The position numbers and the translations under genes were made by a program. The notes under the pieces are model-generated. The model was not told the DNA's origin. It was given only the letters and a program-made list of their open reading frames with translations, and did not search any database. 64,000 nt of DNA from an uncultured Aquimarina sp. (GTDB lineage Bacteria; Bacteroidota; Bacteroidia; Flavobacteriales; Flavobacteriaceae), in NCBI GenBank assembly GCA_947498765.1, contig CANMLG010000004.1, forward strand, positions 1 through 64,000. Direction: 5' to 3'. Of this stretch, positions 54,443 to 63,647 are shown in pieces (the stretch's first letter is position 1; every line of letters begins with the position of its first letter).

Positions 54443-55891
54443 CTAATTATTTTGTGAAAGCCCAATAGCTTTACCAATTAGAGTACCGCTGGTACAATCT
54501 GTAATTTTAACTTTTACAAAGTCTCCAACTTTATAACTTTCTTTATTAAATACTGTGACAGTATTGTATTCGGAGCGGCCACTCCATTGCTCTGGGGATT
54601 TTTTAGAAGTACGCTCTACAAGTACTTCAAGGGTTTTGCCTAAATATTCTGCTGTACGTAATTTAGCGTGTGCTTGTTGTTTGTCAATAACTTCTTGTAA
54701 TCGTCGCTTTTTTATAGTTTCTGGGATATCATCTTCTAATTTTCTTTCAGCTAGCGTTCCGGGGCGTTCACTGTAGGCAAACATGTATCCAAAATGGTAT
54801 TTCACATAATCCATTAAGCTTAATGTATCTTGATGATCCTCTTCGGTTTCTGTAGGGAATCCGGTAATCATATCTTGCGAAAAAGCACAATCAGGGATGC
54901 GTTTTTTAATATTGTCAATTAATTCAAAATACTCCTCGCGTGTATGTTGGCGGTTCATAGCATTTAAAATTCGATTACTACCACTTTGAACAGGTAGGTG
55001 GATGTAATTACATATGTTATCATGTTTAGCCATAACATCTATGGCTTCCATGGTCATGTCCTGCGGGTTTGATGTAGAAAAACGAACACGCAATTTAGAG
55101 TGTGTCGAGGCAATCAAATCTAATAATTTGGCAAAATTGGTGGCCGTAGCTTTGGCAATTTCGCTGGCTTTTTCAAAATCCTTTTTTAGTCCGCCACCGT
55201 ACCATAAATAACTATCAACATTTTGACCAAGTAGTGTAACTTCCTTGTAGCCTTTGTTAATTAAATCGATAATTTCTTCCATAATACTTTGTGGATCGCG
55301 GCTACGTTCTCTTCCACGAGTAAAGGGAACCACGCAGAAGGTACACATATTATCGCACCCTCTGGTTATAGAAACAAGCGCAGAAACGCCATTGCTTTGC
55401 AGGCGAACGGGCGAAATATCTCCATAAGTTTCGTCCTTTGAAAGAATAACGTTTACGGCATCGCGACCTTCATCAACTTCATTTAATAAATTAGGAAGGT
55501 CTTTGTAGGCATCTGGACCAACAACAAGATCAACTATTTTTTCTTCATCAAGAAATTTTTCCTTTAAGCGTTCTGCCATACATCCCAATACACCTACTTT
55601 CATTTTTGGGTTTTGATTGCGCTTTACGGCATTGTATTTTTCTAAACGTTTTCGGACTGTTTGTTCGGCTTTGTCTCTAATAGAGCAAGTGTTAACAAGA
55701 ACTAAATCGGCTTCTTCTAGCTTATTTGTGGTATTAAAGCCATTATTAGCCAATATAGAGGCAACTACTTCGCTGTCGCTAAAATTCATTTGACAGCCAT
55801 AGCTTTCAATAAATAATTTGCGTTTATTGCTAGTATTAGTGGCTAATACTAGGGCTTCGCCTTGTTTTGCTTCATCAATCGTCTTTTCCAT
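54443..55891 (-). CDS. miaB: tRNA-2-methylthio-N6-dimethylallyladenosine synthase MiaB
   Basis: 482 residues. N-terminal UPF0004 domain with cluster cysteines (SYGCQMNFSDSE, NTCSIRDKAEQT, GVLGCMAERL), radical SAM motif CDNMCTFC in ITRGCDNMCTFCVVPFTRGRERSR, and a C-terminal TRAM domain (LVERTSKKSPEQWSGRSEYN...). Adds methylthio to i6A37 of tRNAs using two 4Fe-4S clusters. First gene of the operon running to secG. Confidence 0.97.
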   Translation of the reverse strand: MEKTIDEAKQGEALVLATNTSNKRKLFIESYGCQMNFSDSEVVASILANNGFNTTNKLEEADLVLVNTCSIRDKAEQTVRKRLEKYNAVKRNQNPKMKVGVLGCMAERLKEKFLDEEKIVDLVVGPDAYKDLPNLLNEVDEGRDAVNVILSKDETYGDISPVRLQSNGVSALVSITRGCDNMCTFCVVPFTRGRERSRDPQSIMEEIIDLINKGYKEVTLLGQNVDSYLWYGGGLKKDFEKASEIAKATATNFAKLLDLIASTHSKLRVRFSTSNPQDMTMEAIDVMAKHDNICNYIHLPVQSGSNRILNAMNRQHTREEYFELIDNIKKRIPDCAFSQDMITGFPTETEEDHQDTLSLMDYVKYHFGYMFAYSERPGTLAERKLEDDIPETIKKRRLQEVIDKQQAHAKLRTAEYLGKTLEVLVERTSKKSPEQWSGRSEYNTVTVFNKESYKVGDFVKVKITDCTSGTLIGKAIGLSQNN

Positions 55892-55926
55892 TTGGTAACT
55901 CTGACTATATTAAGTTTTTGGGATTG

Positions 55927-55959
55927 CAAATATAGTACATATTTTGTTAGTTATGACAA
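55927..55959 (-). promoter_or_regulatory. Promoter of the miaB operon
   Basis: On the minus strand TTG (55959-55957), 22 nt, then TATATTTG (55934-55927) matches the Bacteroidota consensus. Leader of ~30 nt to the ATG at 55891. Confidence 0.6.
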
Positions 55960-56112
55960 TGTGTCAGTTTGTATTTGCTTAAAGTGTTTACGTTAAATTT
56001 ATGCTAATTGTATTTTTGGTTAATTCTAGCGTAAGCCTTTTAAAAATTAGGTGTTTATTGTAGGTAAATTAGATGGGAAATGCAGTCGCATGTACTGCTT
56101 AATGTGTTGAAA

Positions 56113-56145
56113 TTTGAATAAGTAAAAAAAATTGACCTACTTTTG
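56113..56145 (+). promoter_or_regulatory. Promoter of topA
   Basis: TTTG (56113-56116), 21 nt, TACTTTTG (56138-56145): full match to the -33/-7 consensus, giving a ~15-nt leader before the ATG at 56166. Confidence 0.65.
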
Positions 56146-56165
56146 TTTTTGTTAAAATAGATGTA

Positions 56166-58688
56166 ATGGCAAAAAATTTAGTAATAGTTGAGTCCCCAGC
56201 AAAGGCAAAAACCATTGAAAAATTCTTAGGTAAGGATTACGTGGTTCATTCAAGTTTCGGTCATATTGCCGATTTACCTTCTAAGGAATTGGGGGTGAAT
56301 GTTGAGGGGGATTTTAAGGCTAAATATATAGTATCTGACGATAAAAAAGATGTTGTTAAAAAACTTAAAAATTTATCAAAAAAAGCTGAAACGGTTTGGT
56401 TAGCAAGTGATGAGGATCGAGAGGGAGAAGCTATAGCGTGGCATTTAGCAGAATCGTTGGATTTAGATAAAGAGAAAACAAAGCGTATTGTTTTTCATGA
56501 GATTACAAAAACGGCTATTTTAAAGGCTATTGAAAATCCACGCGAAATTGATTATAATTTAGTAAATGCACAACAAGCTAGACGTGTATTGGATCGTTTG
56601 GTAGGTTATGAATTATCACCAGTACTTTGGCGTAAAGTAAAAGGAGGATTGTCTGCGGGTCGTGTACAGTCGGTTTCTGTACGATTAATAGTAGAGCGTG
56701 AGCGTGATGTGTTGGGTTTTGAAACTAAAGCTTCATATCGAGTTGATGCAGAGTTTAGTAATGTTAATGGGAAGAGTTTTAGAGCTAAATTGCCTAAAAA
56801 TTTTTCAACAAAAGCTGATGCAGAGGCTTTTTTAAAGGCTAATATTGGGGCTGCTTTTTCAGTGGCTGATTTGACCAAAAAGCCTGCAAAAAAGTCGCCA
56901 GCAGCACCATTTACAACATCAACATTACAACAAGAAGCAGCTAGGAAATTGTATTTTTCAGTTTCAAAAACCATGAATTTAGCTCAGCGATTGTATGAGG
57001 CGGGACATATTACTTATATGAGAACGGATAGTGTGAATTTGTCCAAACAAGCTCAAGACGGTGCTACTGCTGAGATTGTTTCTGCATACGGTAGTGAATA
57101 TAGTAAGACAAGACAATATAAAGGTAAAAGTAAAGGAGCGCAAGAGGCTCACGAAGCCATAAGGCCAACTAATTTTGCAAATCATTCGGTAGATGCGGAA
57201 AGAGATCAGCAGCGTTTGTATGAGTTGATTTGGAAGCGTGCTATTGCTTCACAAATGAGTGATGCGCAGTTGGAGCGAACAAATGTGCGTATTGATGCGG
57301 ATAAGCATGCAGAGGTTTTTACGGCTAATGGTGAGGTGATTACTTTTGAGGGTTTTTTAAAAGTGTACCTTGAAGGAAGTGATGATGAGGATGAAGAGCA
57401 AGATGGTATTTTGCCAGCAATGAAAGTGAATGAGCGTTTAGGTAATAAATATATTAAAGCAACTGAACGTTTTTCAAGAGCGCCAAGTAGATTTACGGAA
57501 GCTTCATTGGTTAAAAAACTAGAAGAATTGGGCATTGGGCGTCCGTCAACGTATGCGCCGACCATTTCAACAATACAAAATAGGAAATACATAGAAAAAG
57601 GAACCGACGAAGGTGATTTTAGAAAATATGCTGAGATACTACTTTCTGATGGAGAAATAGTTGAAAGTCAGCTTCAGGAAAAAGTAGGTAGTAACAAAGG
57701 GAAATTAGTACCAACCGATGTAGGTATGGTGGTTAATGACTTTTTGGTAGCTCATTTTTCTTCGATTTTGGATTATAACTTTACAGCAAAAGTTGAAGAA
57801 GACTTTGATGAAATTGCTGCTGGAAACGAAGAATGGACTGGGGTGATGAAATCTTTTTACAATGATTTTCATCCTACAGTGCAGCATGTAGCTGAAAATG
57901 CTGAACGTGAGGTGGGGGAGCGAATTTTAGGAAAAGATCCAGATACAGGAAAACCTGTGAGTGTTCGTTTAGGAAAATTTGGGCCTATGGTGCAAATCGG
58001 TTCGGTAGAAGATGAAGAAAAGCCACGCTTTGCAAGTTTAAGTCCGGGACAAACTTTAAGTAGTTTAACTTTTGAAGAGGCTATGGATTTATTTCAATTG
58101 CCAAAGGATTTAGGGGTGTATAAAGATTTGCCAGTGGTTGTTTCAAATGGTCGATTTGGTCCTTATATTAAATATGGAGATAAATATGTATCCTTAGAAA
58201 AAGGTGAGGATCCGATGAGTGTTGATTTGGAAAGAGCACAAATACTTATTGATGCTAAAGAAAAAGCAGATGCGCCAATTTATGAGCATGATGGATTGCC
58301 GGTTCAAAAAGGAACAGGTCGATTTGGGCCCTATTTGAAGTGGAATGGGTTGTTTATTAATGTGAATAAAAAATATGATTTTGATAATTTATCAGATAAT
58401 GATATTGTTACATTAATTGAAGAGAAGAAACAAAAAGAAATTGATAAAGTAATACATCATTGGGAAGATGAGGGAATTAGAGTTGAAAAAGCACGATGGG
58501 GACGTAGTAATGTAATAAAAGGCAAGTTAAAAATTGAATTGCCTAAAACTGTCGATGCGCCAAAGCTTACGCTGGAAGAGGTAAAGACAATTATAGAAAA
58601 AAAAGCCCCAAAGAAAAAAGCGCCAGCTAAACGTAAAACGGCAGCTAAAAAGAAGCCAGCATCTAAAACTAAAAAGACAACTAAATAA
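56166..58688 (+). CDS. topA: DNA topoisomerase I
   Basis: 840 residues. TOPRIM domain at the N terminus (LVIVESPAKAKTIEKFLG, ASDEDREGEAIAWHLAE), type IA core with catalytic Tyr in ITYMRTDSVNLS, GLSAGRVQSV and GRPSTYAPTISTIQNRKYIEK. C-terminal repeats of the topo_C type (VRLGKFGPMVQIG, VVSNGRFGPYIKYG, KGTGRFGPYLKWNG) lack cysteine zinc fingers, and a Lys/Ala-rich tail ends the protein. Relaxes negative supercoils. The arginase-fold gene follows by 20 nt. Confidence 0.97.
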   Translation: MAKNLVIVESPAKAKTIEKFLGKDYVVHSSFGHIADLPSKELGVNVEGDFKAKYIVSDDKKDVVKKLKNLSKKAETVWLASDEDREGEAIAWHLAESLDLDKEKTKRIVFHEITKTAILKAIENPREIDYNLVNAQQARRVLDRLVGYELSPVLWRKVKGGLSAGRVQSVSVRLIVERERDVLGFETKASYRVDAEFSNVNGKSFRAKLPKNFSTKADAEAFLKANIGAAFSVADLTKKPAKKSPAAPFTTSTLQQEAARKLYFSVSKTMNLAQRLYEAGHITYMRTDSVNLSKQAQDGATAEIVSAYGSEYSKTRQYKGKSKGAQEAHEAIRPTNFANHSVDAERDQQRLYELIWKRAIASQMSDAQLERTNVRIDADKHAEVFTANGEVITFEGFLKVYLEGSDDEDEEQDGILPAMKVNERLGNKYIKATERFSRAPSRFTEASLVKKLEELGIGRPSTYAPTISTIQNRKYIEKGTDEGDFRKYAEILLSDGEIVESQLQEKVGSNKGKLVPTDVGMVVNDFLVAHFSSILDYNFTAKVEEDFDEIAAGNEEWTGVMKSFYNDFHPTVQHVAENAEREVGERILGKDPDTGKPVSVRLGKFGPMVQIGSVEDEEKPRFASLSPGQTLSSLTFEEAMDLFQLPKDLGVYKDLPVVVSNGRFGPYIKYGDKYVSLEKGEDPMSVDLERAQILIDAKEKADAPIYEHDGLPVQKGTGRFGPYLKWNGLFINVNKKYDFDNLSDNDIVTLIEEKKQKEIDKVIHHWEDEGIRVEKARWGRSNVIKGKLKIELPKTVDAPKLTLEEVKTIIEKKAPKKKAPAKRKTAAKKKPASKTKKTTK

Positions 58689-58708
58689 ATCTCAGTAAAA
58701 AATAAAAG

Positions 58709-59857
58709 ATGTTTGAGTTTTTAAAGCCAGTCTCGGAAGAATTGCAGCTTTATATAGAAAATTTGCCTGAATATACCTTGGGTAAACAGATTGATTGTTA
58801 TGTTGGAAGTGATGAGCCTGAATTAAAGGAAGGGGGCTTGGTGTTGTTTTCGGTGGTAGAAAACAGGAATGCCCCAAATGCTTCTTTGGAAAATTTAAAT
58901 TTTGATGGAATTCGAAAACAATTTTATCGTTTGGTAAAAGGGAACTGGGATGTTGATGTTTATGATTTAGGTGAAATTTTAACTGGAGAAACAGTAAGTG
59001 ATACTTATTTTGCTGTAAAAGAATTGACTAAACAGCTGCATTTAAAGAAATGTATACCAATAATGTTGGGAGGGAGTCAGGATTTGATGTATGGGCAATA
59101 TCGTGCATATGATCCAGAAAAAGGGATGGTTAATTTGGTTAATGTAGATGCGTGTTTTGATTTAGGAAATGTTGACTTGCCGATAACAAATCAATCTTAT
59201 GTTGGGAAGATTGTAGTTGATCAACCTTATAACTTATTTAACTATACAAACTTAGGATATCAGAGTTATTATGTGGCTCCTGAGGAGTTAGATTTGTTAA
59301 ATAGAATGTTTTTTGATGGCTTTAGATTGGGTGAAGTAACAGGTAATTTAAGGATGGCTGAGCCTATAATGAGGGATGCAAATATTGTTGCAATAGACTG
59401 TAATTCAGTTAGTTCCGCATATTATGGAGTAAACCCAAATGGGTTCACTGGTCGAGAGATTTGTGCACTTAGTCGATATGCTGGAATAAGTAATAAGGTA
59501 ACAAGTTTTGGAATATACGAATATAATTCAGATATTTGCTATCCTTCTGGGGATCAATTAATAGCCCAATTAGTGTGGTATTTCATAGAAGGAGTAAGTG
59601 CTCGTTGGAACGAAAGTGGTGACTTAGATACTATGGATGTGATTCATTATCAAGTTCCTGTAAATGATGAAGTTGTGTCGTTTTATAAGAGTAGAATTAC
59701 TGAAAGATGGTGGATGGAAATAACATATTCTAGTAGATTGAATAATAATTTAATTTCTAATGCGTTATTACCTTGCACATACGAAGATTATATAGAAGCT
59801 TGTGATCAAAATTTGCCTGAGAGATGGTATAATGCGAAAATGAAGTTTGAAATGTAG
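58709..59857 (+). CDS. Arginase/formimidoylglutamase-fold protein with altered metal ligands
   Basis: 382 residues of the arginase/ureohydrolase superfamily, annotated in many flavobacteria as formimidoylglutamase. The three motifs that hold the two Mn ions are degenerate: GG.H becomes GGSQD (Gln124), DAHxD becomes DACFD (Asp147, Cys149, Asp151) and DxD becomes DCN (Asp230, Asn232). Two histidine ligands and one aspartate are therefore lost, and normal hydrolase activity is unlikely. It lies between topA (20 nt) and gldK (105 nt) in the same orientation, so it may have been recruited for a non-enzymatic role linked to gliding/T9SS. That link is inferred from position only. Confidence 0.85.
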   Translation: MFEFLKPVSEELQLYIENLPEYTLGKQIDCYVGSDEPELKEGGLVLFSVVENRNAPNASLENLNFDGIRKQFYRLVKGNWDVDVYDLGEILTGETVSDTYFAVKELTKQLHLKKCIPIMLGGSQDLMYGQYRAYDPEKGMVNLVNVDACFDLGNVDLPITNQSYVGKIVVDQPYNLFNYTNLGYQSYYVAPEELDLLNRMFFDGFRLGEVTGNLRMAEPIMRDANIVAIDCNSVSSAYYGVNPNGFTGREICALSRYAGISNKVTSFGIYEYNSDICYPSGDQLIAQLVWYFIEGVSARWNESGDLDTMDVIHYQVPVNDEVVSFYKSRITERWWMEITYSSRLNNNLISNALLPCTYEDYIEACDQNLPERWYNAKMKFEM

Positions 59858-59962
59858 TTTTGTCGAACAATAGATATTTTTTTAAGTATTTAATTGTTTT
59901 TTTAAAAATTAATAAATAGGTTTACTACCTTGAATTTAAAAGATCTTAACCTAAAATAAGTT

Positions 59963-61336
59963 ATGAAGAAACTATTAATGTTTGCTGCTGCCCTAGCAGC
60001 CTTGATTAGTTGTACTCCATCAAGTAATGGTCAGTTGACTGGTGTGAAGGGAAAAGCTTGGCATCCAGAAAAGCCATATGGTATGACTCTAATACCTGGT
60101 GGTGCGTTCATTATGGGTAAATCCGATGATGATAAAGCAGGTCTATTAAATGCTCCTACTAAAACAGTTACTGTGCGTTCTTTTTATATGGACGAAACAG
60201 AAATTACAAATTCAGAATACCGTCAATTTACAGAATGGGTTAAAGATTCTGTGATTAGAACGCAATTGGCAATAACAGCTGATGAAGTTGGTCAAACAGG
60301 CTCTGATGAAGATGGAATAGGTCAATTTGCCTTTAGAAACACTGAAGATGAGGAGGAATTATCAGTTTACGAAAAATATGTAAGAGATAATTATGAAGGT
60401 CTAGGTGAAACAGGTTATGAAGGAAAAGCCCTTAATAAAGACGTAGATCTTATTGATGATTTAAATGAATATCCTGATGAATACTATACAGAGGTTATGG
60501 ATAGTTTGTATATCAGAGCTGAAGAATCTCACAATGGTGTGCGTACATTTAAAACAGAAAAATTAGTTTATGACTACAAGTGGTATGATATTGAGGCTAT
60601 GGCACGAAGTAGAAGTAAAGATTCTAAAAAGTTTTTGAAGAGAGAAGCTCTTAAGGTATATCCTGATACTACTGTATGGATTAGAGATTTTAGTTATTCG
60701 TACAATGAGCCTATGCATGATATGTATTTTACGCATACTTCATATGATGACTATCCAGTTGTTGGTGTAACTTGGAAACAAGCTAAAGCTTTTTGTGATT
60801 GGAGAACAAAAAATCACAATGATGCACTTAGAAAAAAGAAAAATAAAGACTTAGTATCTCGTTACCGTTTGCCAACTGAAGCGGAGTGGGAGTATGCTGC
60901 TCGTGGTGGTTTAGAATCAGGAACATTCCCTTGGGGAGGACCTTATGCTAAAAATGATAGAGGATGTTTCTTAGCAAACTTTAAGCCTATGCGAGGTGAT
61001 TATGCAGCGGATCAAGCTTTGTATACAGTTGAGGCTAATTCATATGATCCTAATGATTATGGTTTGTATAACATGGCAGGTAATGTGTCAGAATGGGTAG
61101 GGTCAACTTATGATCCTGCGTCATATGAGTACACTTCTTCTATGAATCCAAATTCAAGTGATGATGAAAATAAACGTAAAGTAGTGCGTGGAGGTTCATG
61201 GAAAGATGTTGCTTATTTCTTGCAAGTAAGTACACGTGACTATGAGTATGCAGATTCTGCACGTAGTTATATCGGATTCCGTGCTGTTCAAGATTACATG
61301 GGAACAGATGTTACTGGAAATACAAAAACAAAATAA
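59963..61336 (+). CDS. gldK: Gliding motility/T9SS lipoprotein GldK
   Basis: 457 residues. Lipoprotein signal (ALAALISCTPSS, cysteine 17) and a formylglycine-generating-enzyme/sulfatase-modifying fold (MTLIPGGAFIMGKSDDD, YRLPTEAEWEYAARGG, NMAGNVSEWVGSTYD, VVRGGSWKDVAYF, YIGFRAV). GldK with GldN forms the outer-membrane-associated ring of the T9SS. First gene of gldKLMN. Confidence 0.96.
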   Translation: MKKLLMFAAALAALISCTPSSNGQLTGVKGKAWHPEKPYGMTLIPGGAFIMGKSDDDKAGLLNAPTKTVTVRSFYMDETEITNSEYRQFTEWVKDSVIRTQLAITADEVGQTGSDEDGIGQFAFRNTEDEEELSVYEKYVRDNYEGLGETGYEGKALNKDVDLIDDLNEYPDEYYTEVMDSLYIRAEESHNGVRTFKTEKLVYDYKWYDIEAMARSRSKDSKKFLKREALKVYPDTTVWIRDFSYSYNEPMHDMYFTHTSYDDYPVVGVTWKQAKAFCDWRTKNHNDALRKKKNKDLVSRYRLPTEAEWEYAARGGLESGTFPWGGPYAKNDRGCFLANFKPMRGDYAADQALYTVEANSYDPNDYGLYNMAGNVSEWVGSTYDPASYEYTSSMNPNSSDDENKRKVVRGGSWKDVAYFLQVSTRDYEYADSARSYIGFRAVQDYMGTDVTGNTKTK

Positions 61337-61398
61337 AAAAAAGATTGCCCCAAATTAACCAATTAAACCTTAAAACTTAAACTAAAACATTTATTATT

Positions 61399-62043
61399 AT
61401 GGCACAGTCAAAAGCAAGTAAAAAAGTAATGAACATGATGTACGGTCTGGGAGCGGCCGTTGTAATTATTGGAGCATTATTTAAAATTACGCACATTGAA
61501 ATTGGACCCCTAACTGGTAACGTAATGTTAACAATTGGATTAGTTACCGAAGCACTTATTTTTGCTATTTCAGCATTTGAACCAGTTGATGACGAATTAG
61601 ATTGGTCATTAGTTTATCCAGAATTGGCAGGAGGTCAATCAAAAGGGAAAAATAAAGAAGAAGTGTTAGATCAACAAGGGATGCTTTCTCAAAAATTAGA
61701 TACAATGCTTAAAGAAGCACGTATTGATGGAAGTTTAATGGAAAGCTTAGGGCAGAGTATACGTAATTTTGAAGGAGCAGCTAAAGGAATTAGTCCTACG
61801 GTTGATAGTATTGCTTCACAGAAGAAATATAGCGAAGAAATGTCTGTTGCAGCAACGCAAATGGAATCACTTAATAACTTGTATAAAGTGCAGTTAGAAT
61901 CTTCACAAAAACAAGCTGATGCAAACCAAGCGATTGCAGAAAATGCTGGAAAGTTGAAAGAACAAATGGAAAGTTTAGCTTCAAACTTATCTTCATTGAA
62001 TGGAGTATATGGAGGAATGTTAACTGCTATGAATAGAAACTAA
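61399..62043 (+). CDS. gldL: T9SS inner-membrane motor protein GldL
   Basis: 214 residues. Two membrane helices (~15-32 and ~40-60) and a cytoplasmic helical domain. Glu51 in the second helix (GLVTEALIFAISAFEP) corresponds to the conserved intramembrane acidic residue needed for proton-driven rotation. Works with GldM as the motor that powers T9SS and gliding. Same operon as gldK (62 nt) and gldM (45 nt). Confidence 0.97.
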   Translation: MAQSKASKKVMNMMYGLGAAVVIIGALFKITHIEIGPLTGNVMLTIGLVTEALIFAISAFEPVDDELDWSLVYPELAGGQSKGKNKEEVLDQQGMLSQKLDTMLKEARIDGSLMESLGQSIRNFEGAAKGISPTVDSIASQKKYSEEMSVAATQMESLNNLYKVQLESSQKQADANQAIAENAGKLKEQMESLASNLSSLNGVYGGMLTAMNRN

Positions 62044-62088
62044 TTAGTTTTTTTATAACTAAGATTATTAACTTTAAAACTAATTAAA

Positions 62089-63627
62089 ATGGCAGGAGGA
62101 AAATTGTCCCCTAGACAAAAGATGATTAACCTGATGTATCTTATATTTATTGCAATGCTTGCATTAAATATGTCAAAAGAGGTATTATCAGCATTCGGGT
62201 TAATGAATGAGAAACTAACTGACGCTAATAAAAGTGCTACCGAAAGGAATGCAAGTTTTATGGCAGGTTTAGATGAAAAAGTTGGAGAGCAACCAGCTAA
62301 ATATAAGCCGCTTAGGGAAAAAGCAGGTAAAGTAGATGCTTTAGCAAAAGATCTTAATGATTATATAACAAAGCTAAAAGGAGATATGACAGCTAAGTTA
62401 GATGATCCAACTAACTATGAGACTATGGATAAAGGAGATTATTTAGATAATTTCTTCTTTAGTCCTAAAGGAATGAGTACTGAGGGTAAAGCTTTTGTTG
62501 AAAAAATAGAAGGTTTTAAAACAGGTGTTAATTCTATTTTAGGAGATGCTTATCCTGAGATAAGTAAAGGTATCAATAAAGATTTTTCAACAGAAAAAAT
62601 TGAAAATAAAGATGGGATAAAAGTTGACTGGTTAGATTATCATTACAAAGGATTCCCTTTGGTTGCATCTTTAACTAAATTAACGCAGATACAGGCAGAT
62701 GTTAAAAAGACGGAAAGCCAAGTATTATCAGCAATGTTAGAAGGTCAATTAAAATCTGATGTTTCTTTGACAAACTTTGAAGCTATTGTTGTAGCAGATA
62801 AAACAGCTTTCTTTTCAGGAGAAAAGTTTCAAGGAAAGATTGTTTTAGGAAAAAAAGATAAAACCTTAAAAGCACACAAAGTAATTGTAAACGGTAAAGA
62901 GCTTGATGCAGAATCAATGCAAGAAGGTCAAACTGTTTTAGATTTCCCTGCAGGTAATGTCGGTGAGCGTGAAATTAAAGGAGAATTTCAATTTAAAGAA
63001 GGAGATTCGATTATTACGATTCCAATTGAAAGTTCTTACTCTGTAATTCCTGCGCCAAATACTGCGGTAATATCTGCAGATAAAATGAATGTGGTGTATC
63101 GCGGTGTAACTAATCCAATGACTATTTCAGTGCCTGGAGCTCCTAATGTGACAGCTTCTGCACCTGGTTTAAAAAAGTCTAAGGGGAGTAAATATTTAAT
63201 GAATGTTACCAATCTAAAGCAAAGAGAGGTTAAGATCAATGTTAAAGCTTCTGTAAATGGAAAATCATTTACAAGTAGTAAAGTATTCCGTATTAAAGAT
63301 ATTCCAAGACCTGTAGGTACAGTACGTGGTGAAGATGGATCAGTAAAAATGTCTAAGAGTTCATTGTCAGTTTCTACTATTGGAGCAATATTACCAGATT
63401 TTGATTTTAACTTAAAGTTGAAAGTAACAGGATTTAAAATTAAAGTGCCAGGTCAACCAACATCACGTGTTTCTGGAAGTAAATTAAATAGTGCTGCTCG
63501 TGCTGCTTTAAAAAGAGCTAAGCGTGGAGAGTCAGTTCAAATATTTGATATTAATGCTAAGTTAGCTTCAGGAAGTTCGTACCGAGTTAAAAAGGTATCT
63601 CCTGTAATAGTTGAGTTAACAAACTAA
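62089..63627 (+). CDS. gldM: T9SS motor/periplasmic shaft protein GldM
   Basis: 512 residues. Short cytoplasmic N terminus (MAGGKLSPRQKMINLMYL), a single membrane helix (~14-34), then a long periplasmic part of four domains: a helical bundle, then beta domains (VSLTNFEAIVVADKTAFFSGEKFQGKI; PNTAVISADKMNVVYRGVTNPM; the C-terminal VRGEDGSVKMSKS ... FKIKVPGQP). It spans the periplasm from the GldL motor to the GldK/GldN ring. gldN follows at 20 nt. Confidence 0.97.
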   Translation: MAGGKLSPRQKMINLMYLIFIAMLALNMSKEVLSAFGLMNEKLTDANKSATERNASFMAGLDEKVGEQPAKYKPLREKAGKVDALAKDLNDYITKLKGDMTAKLDDPTNYETMDKGDYLDNFFFSPKGMSTEGKAFVEKIEGFKTGVNSILGDAYPEISKGINKDFSTEKIENKDGIKVDWLDYHYKGFPLVASLTKLTQIQADVKKTESQVLSAMLEGQLKSDVSLTNFEAIVVADKTAFFSGEKFQGKIVLGKKDKTLKAHKVIVNGKELDAESMQEGQTVLDFPAGNVGEREIKGEFQFKEGDSIITIPIESSYSVIPAPNTAVISADKMNVVYRGVTNPMTISVPGAPNVTASAPGLKKSKGSKYLMNVTNLKQREVKINVKASVNGKSFTSSKVFRIKDIPRPVGTVRGEDGSVKMSKSSLSVSTIGAILPDFDFNLKLKVTGFKIKVPGQPTSRVSGSKLNSAARAALKRAKRGESVQIFDINAKLASGSSYRVKKVSPVIVELTN

Positions 63628-63647
63628 TATAATTAATTGTCGTAATT

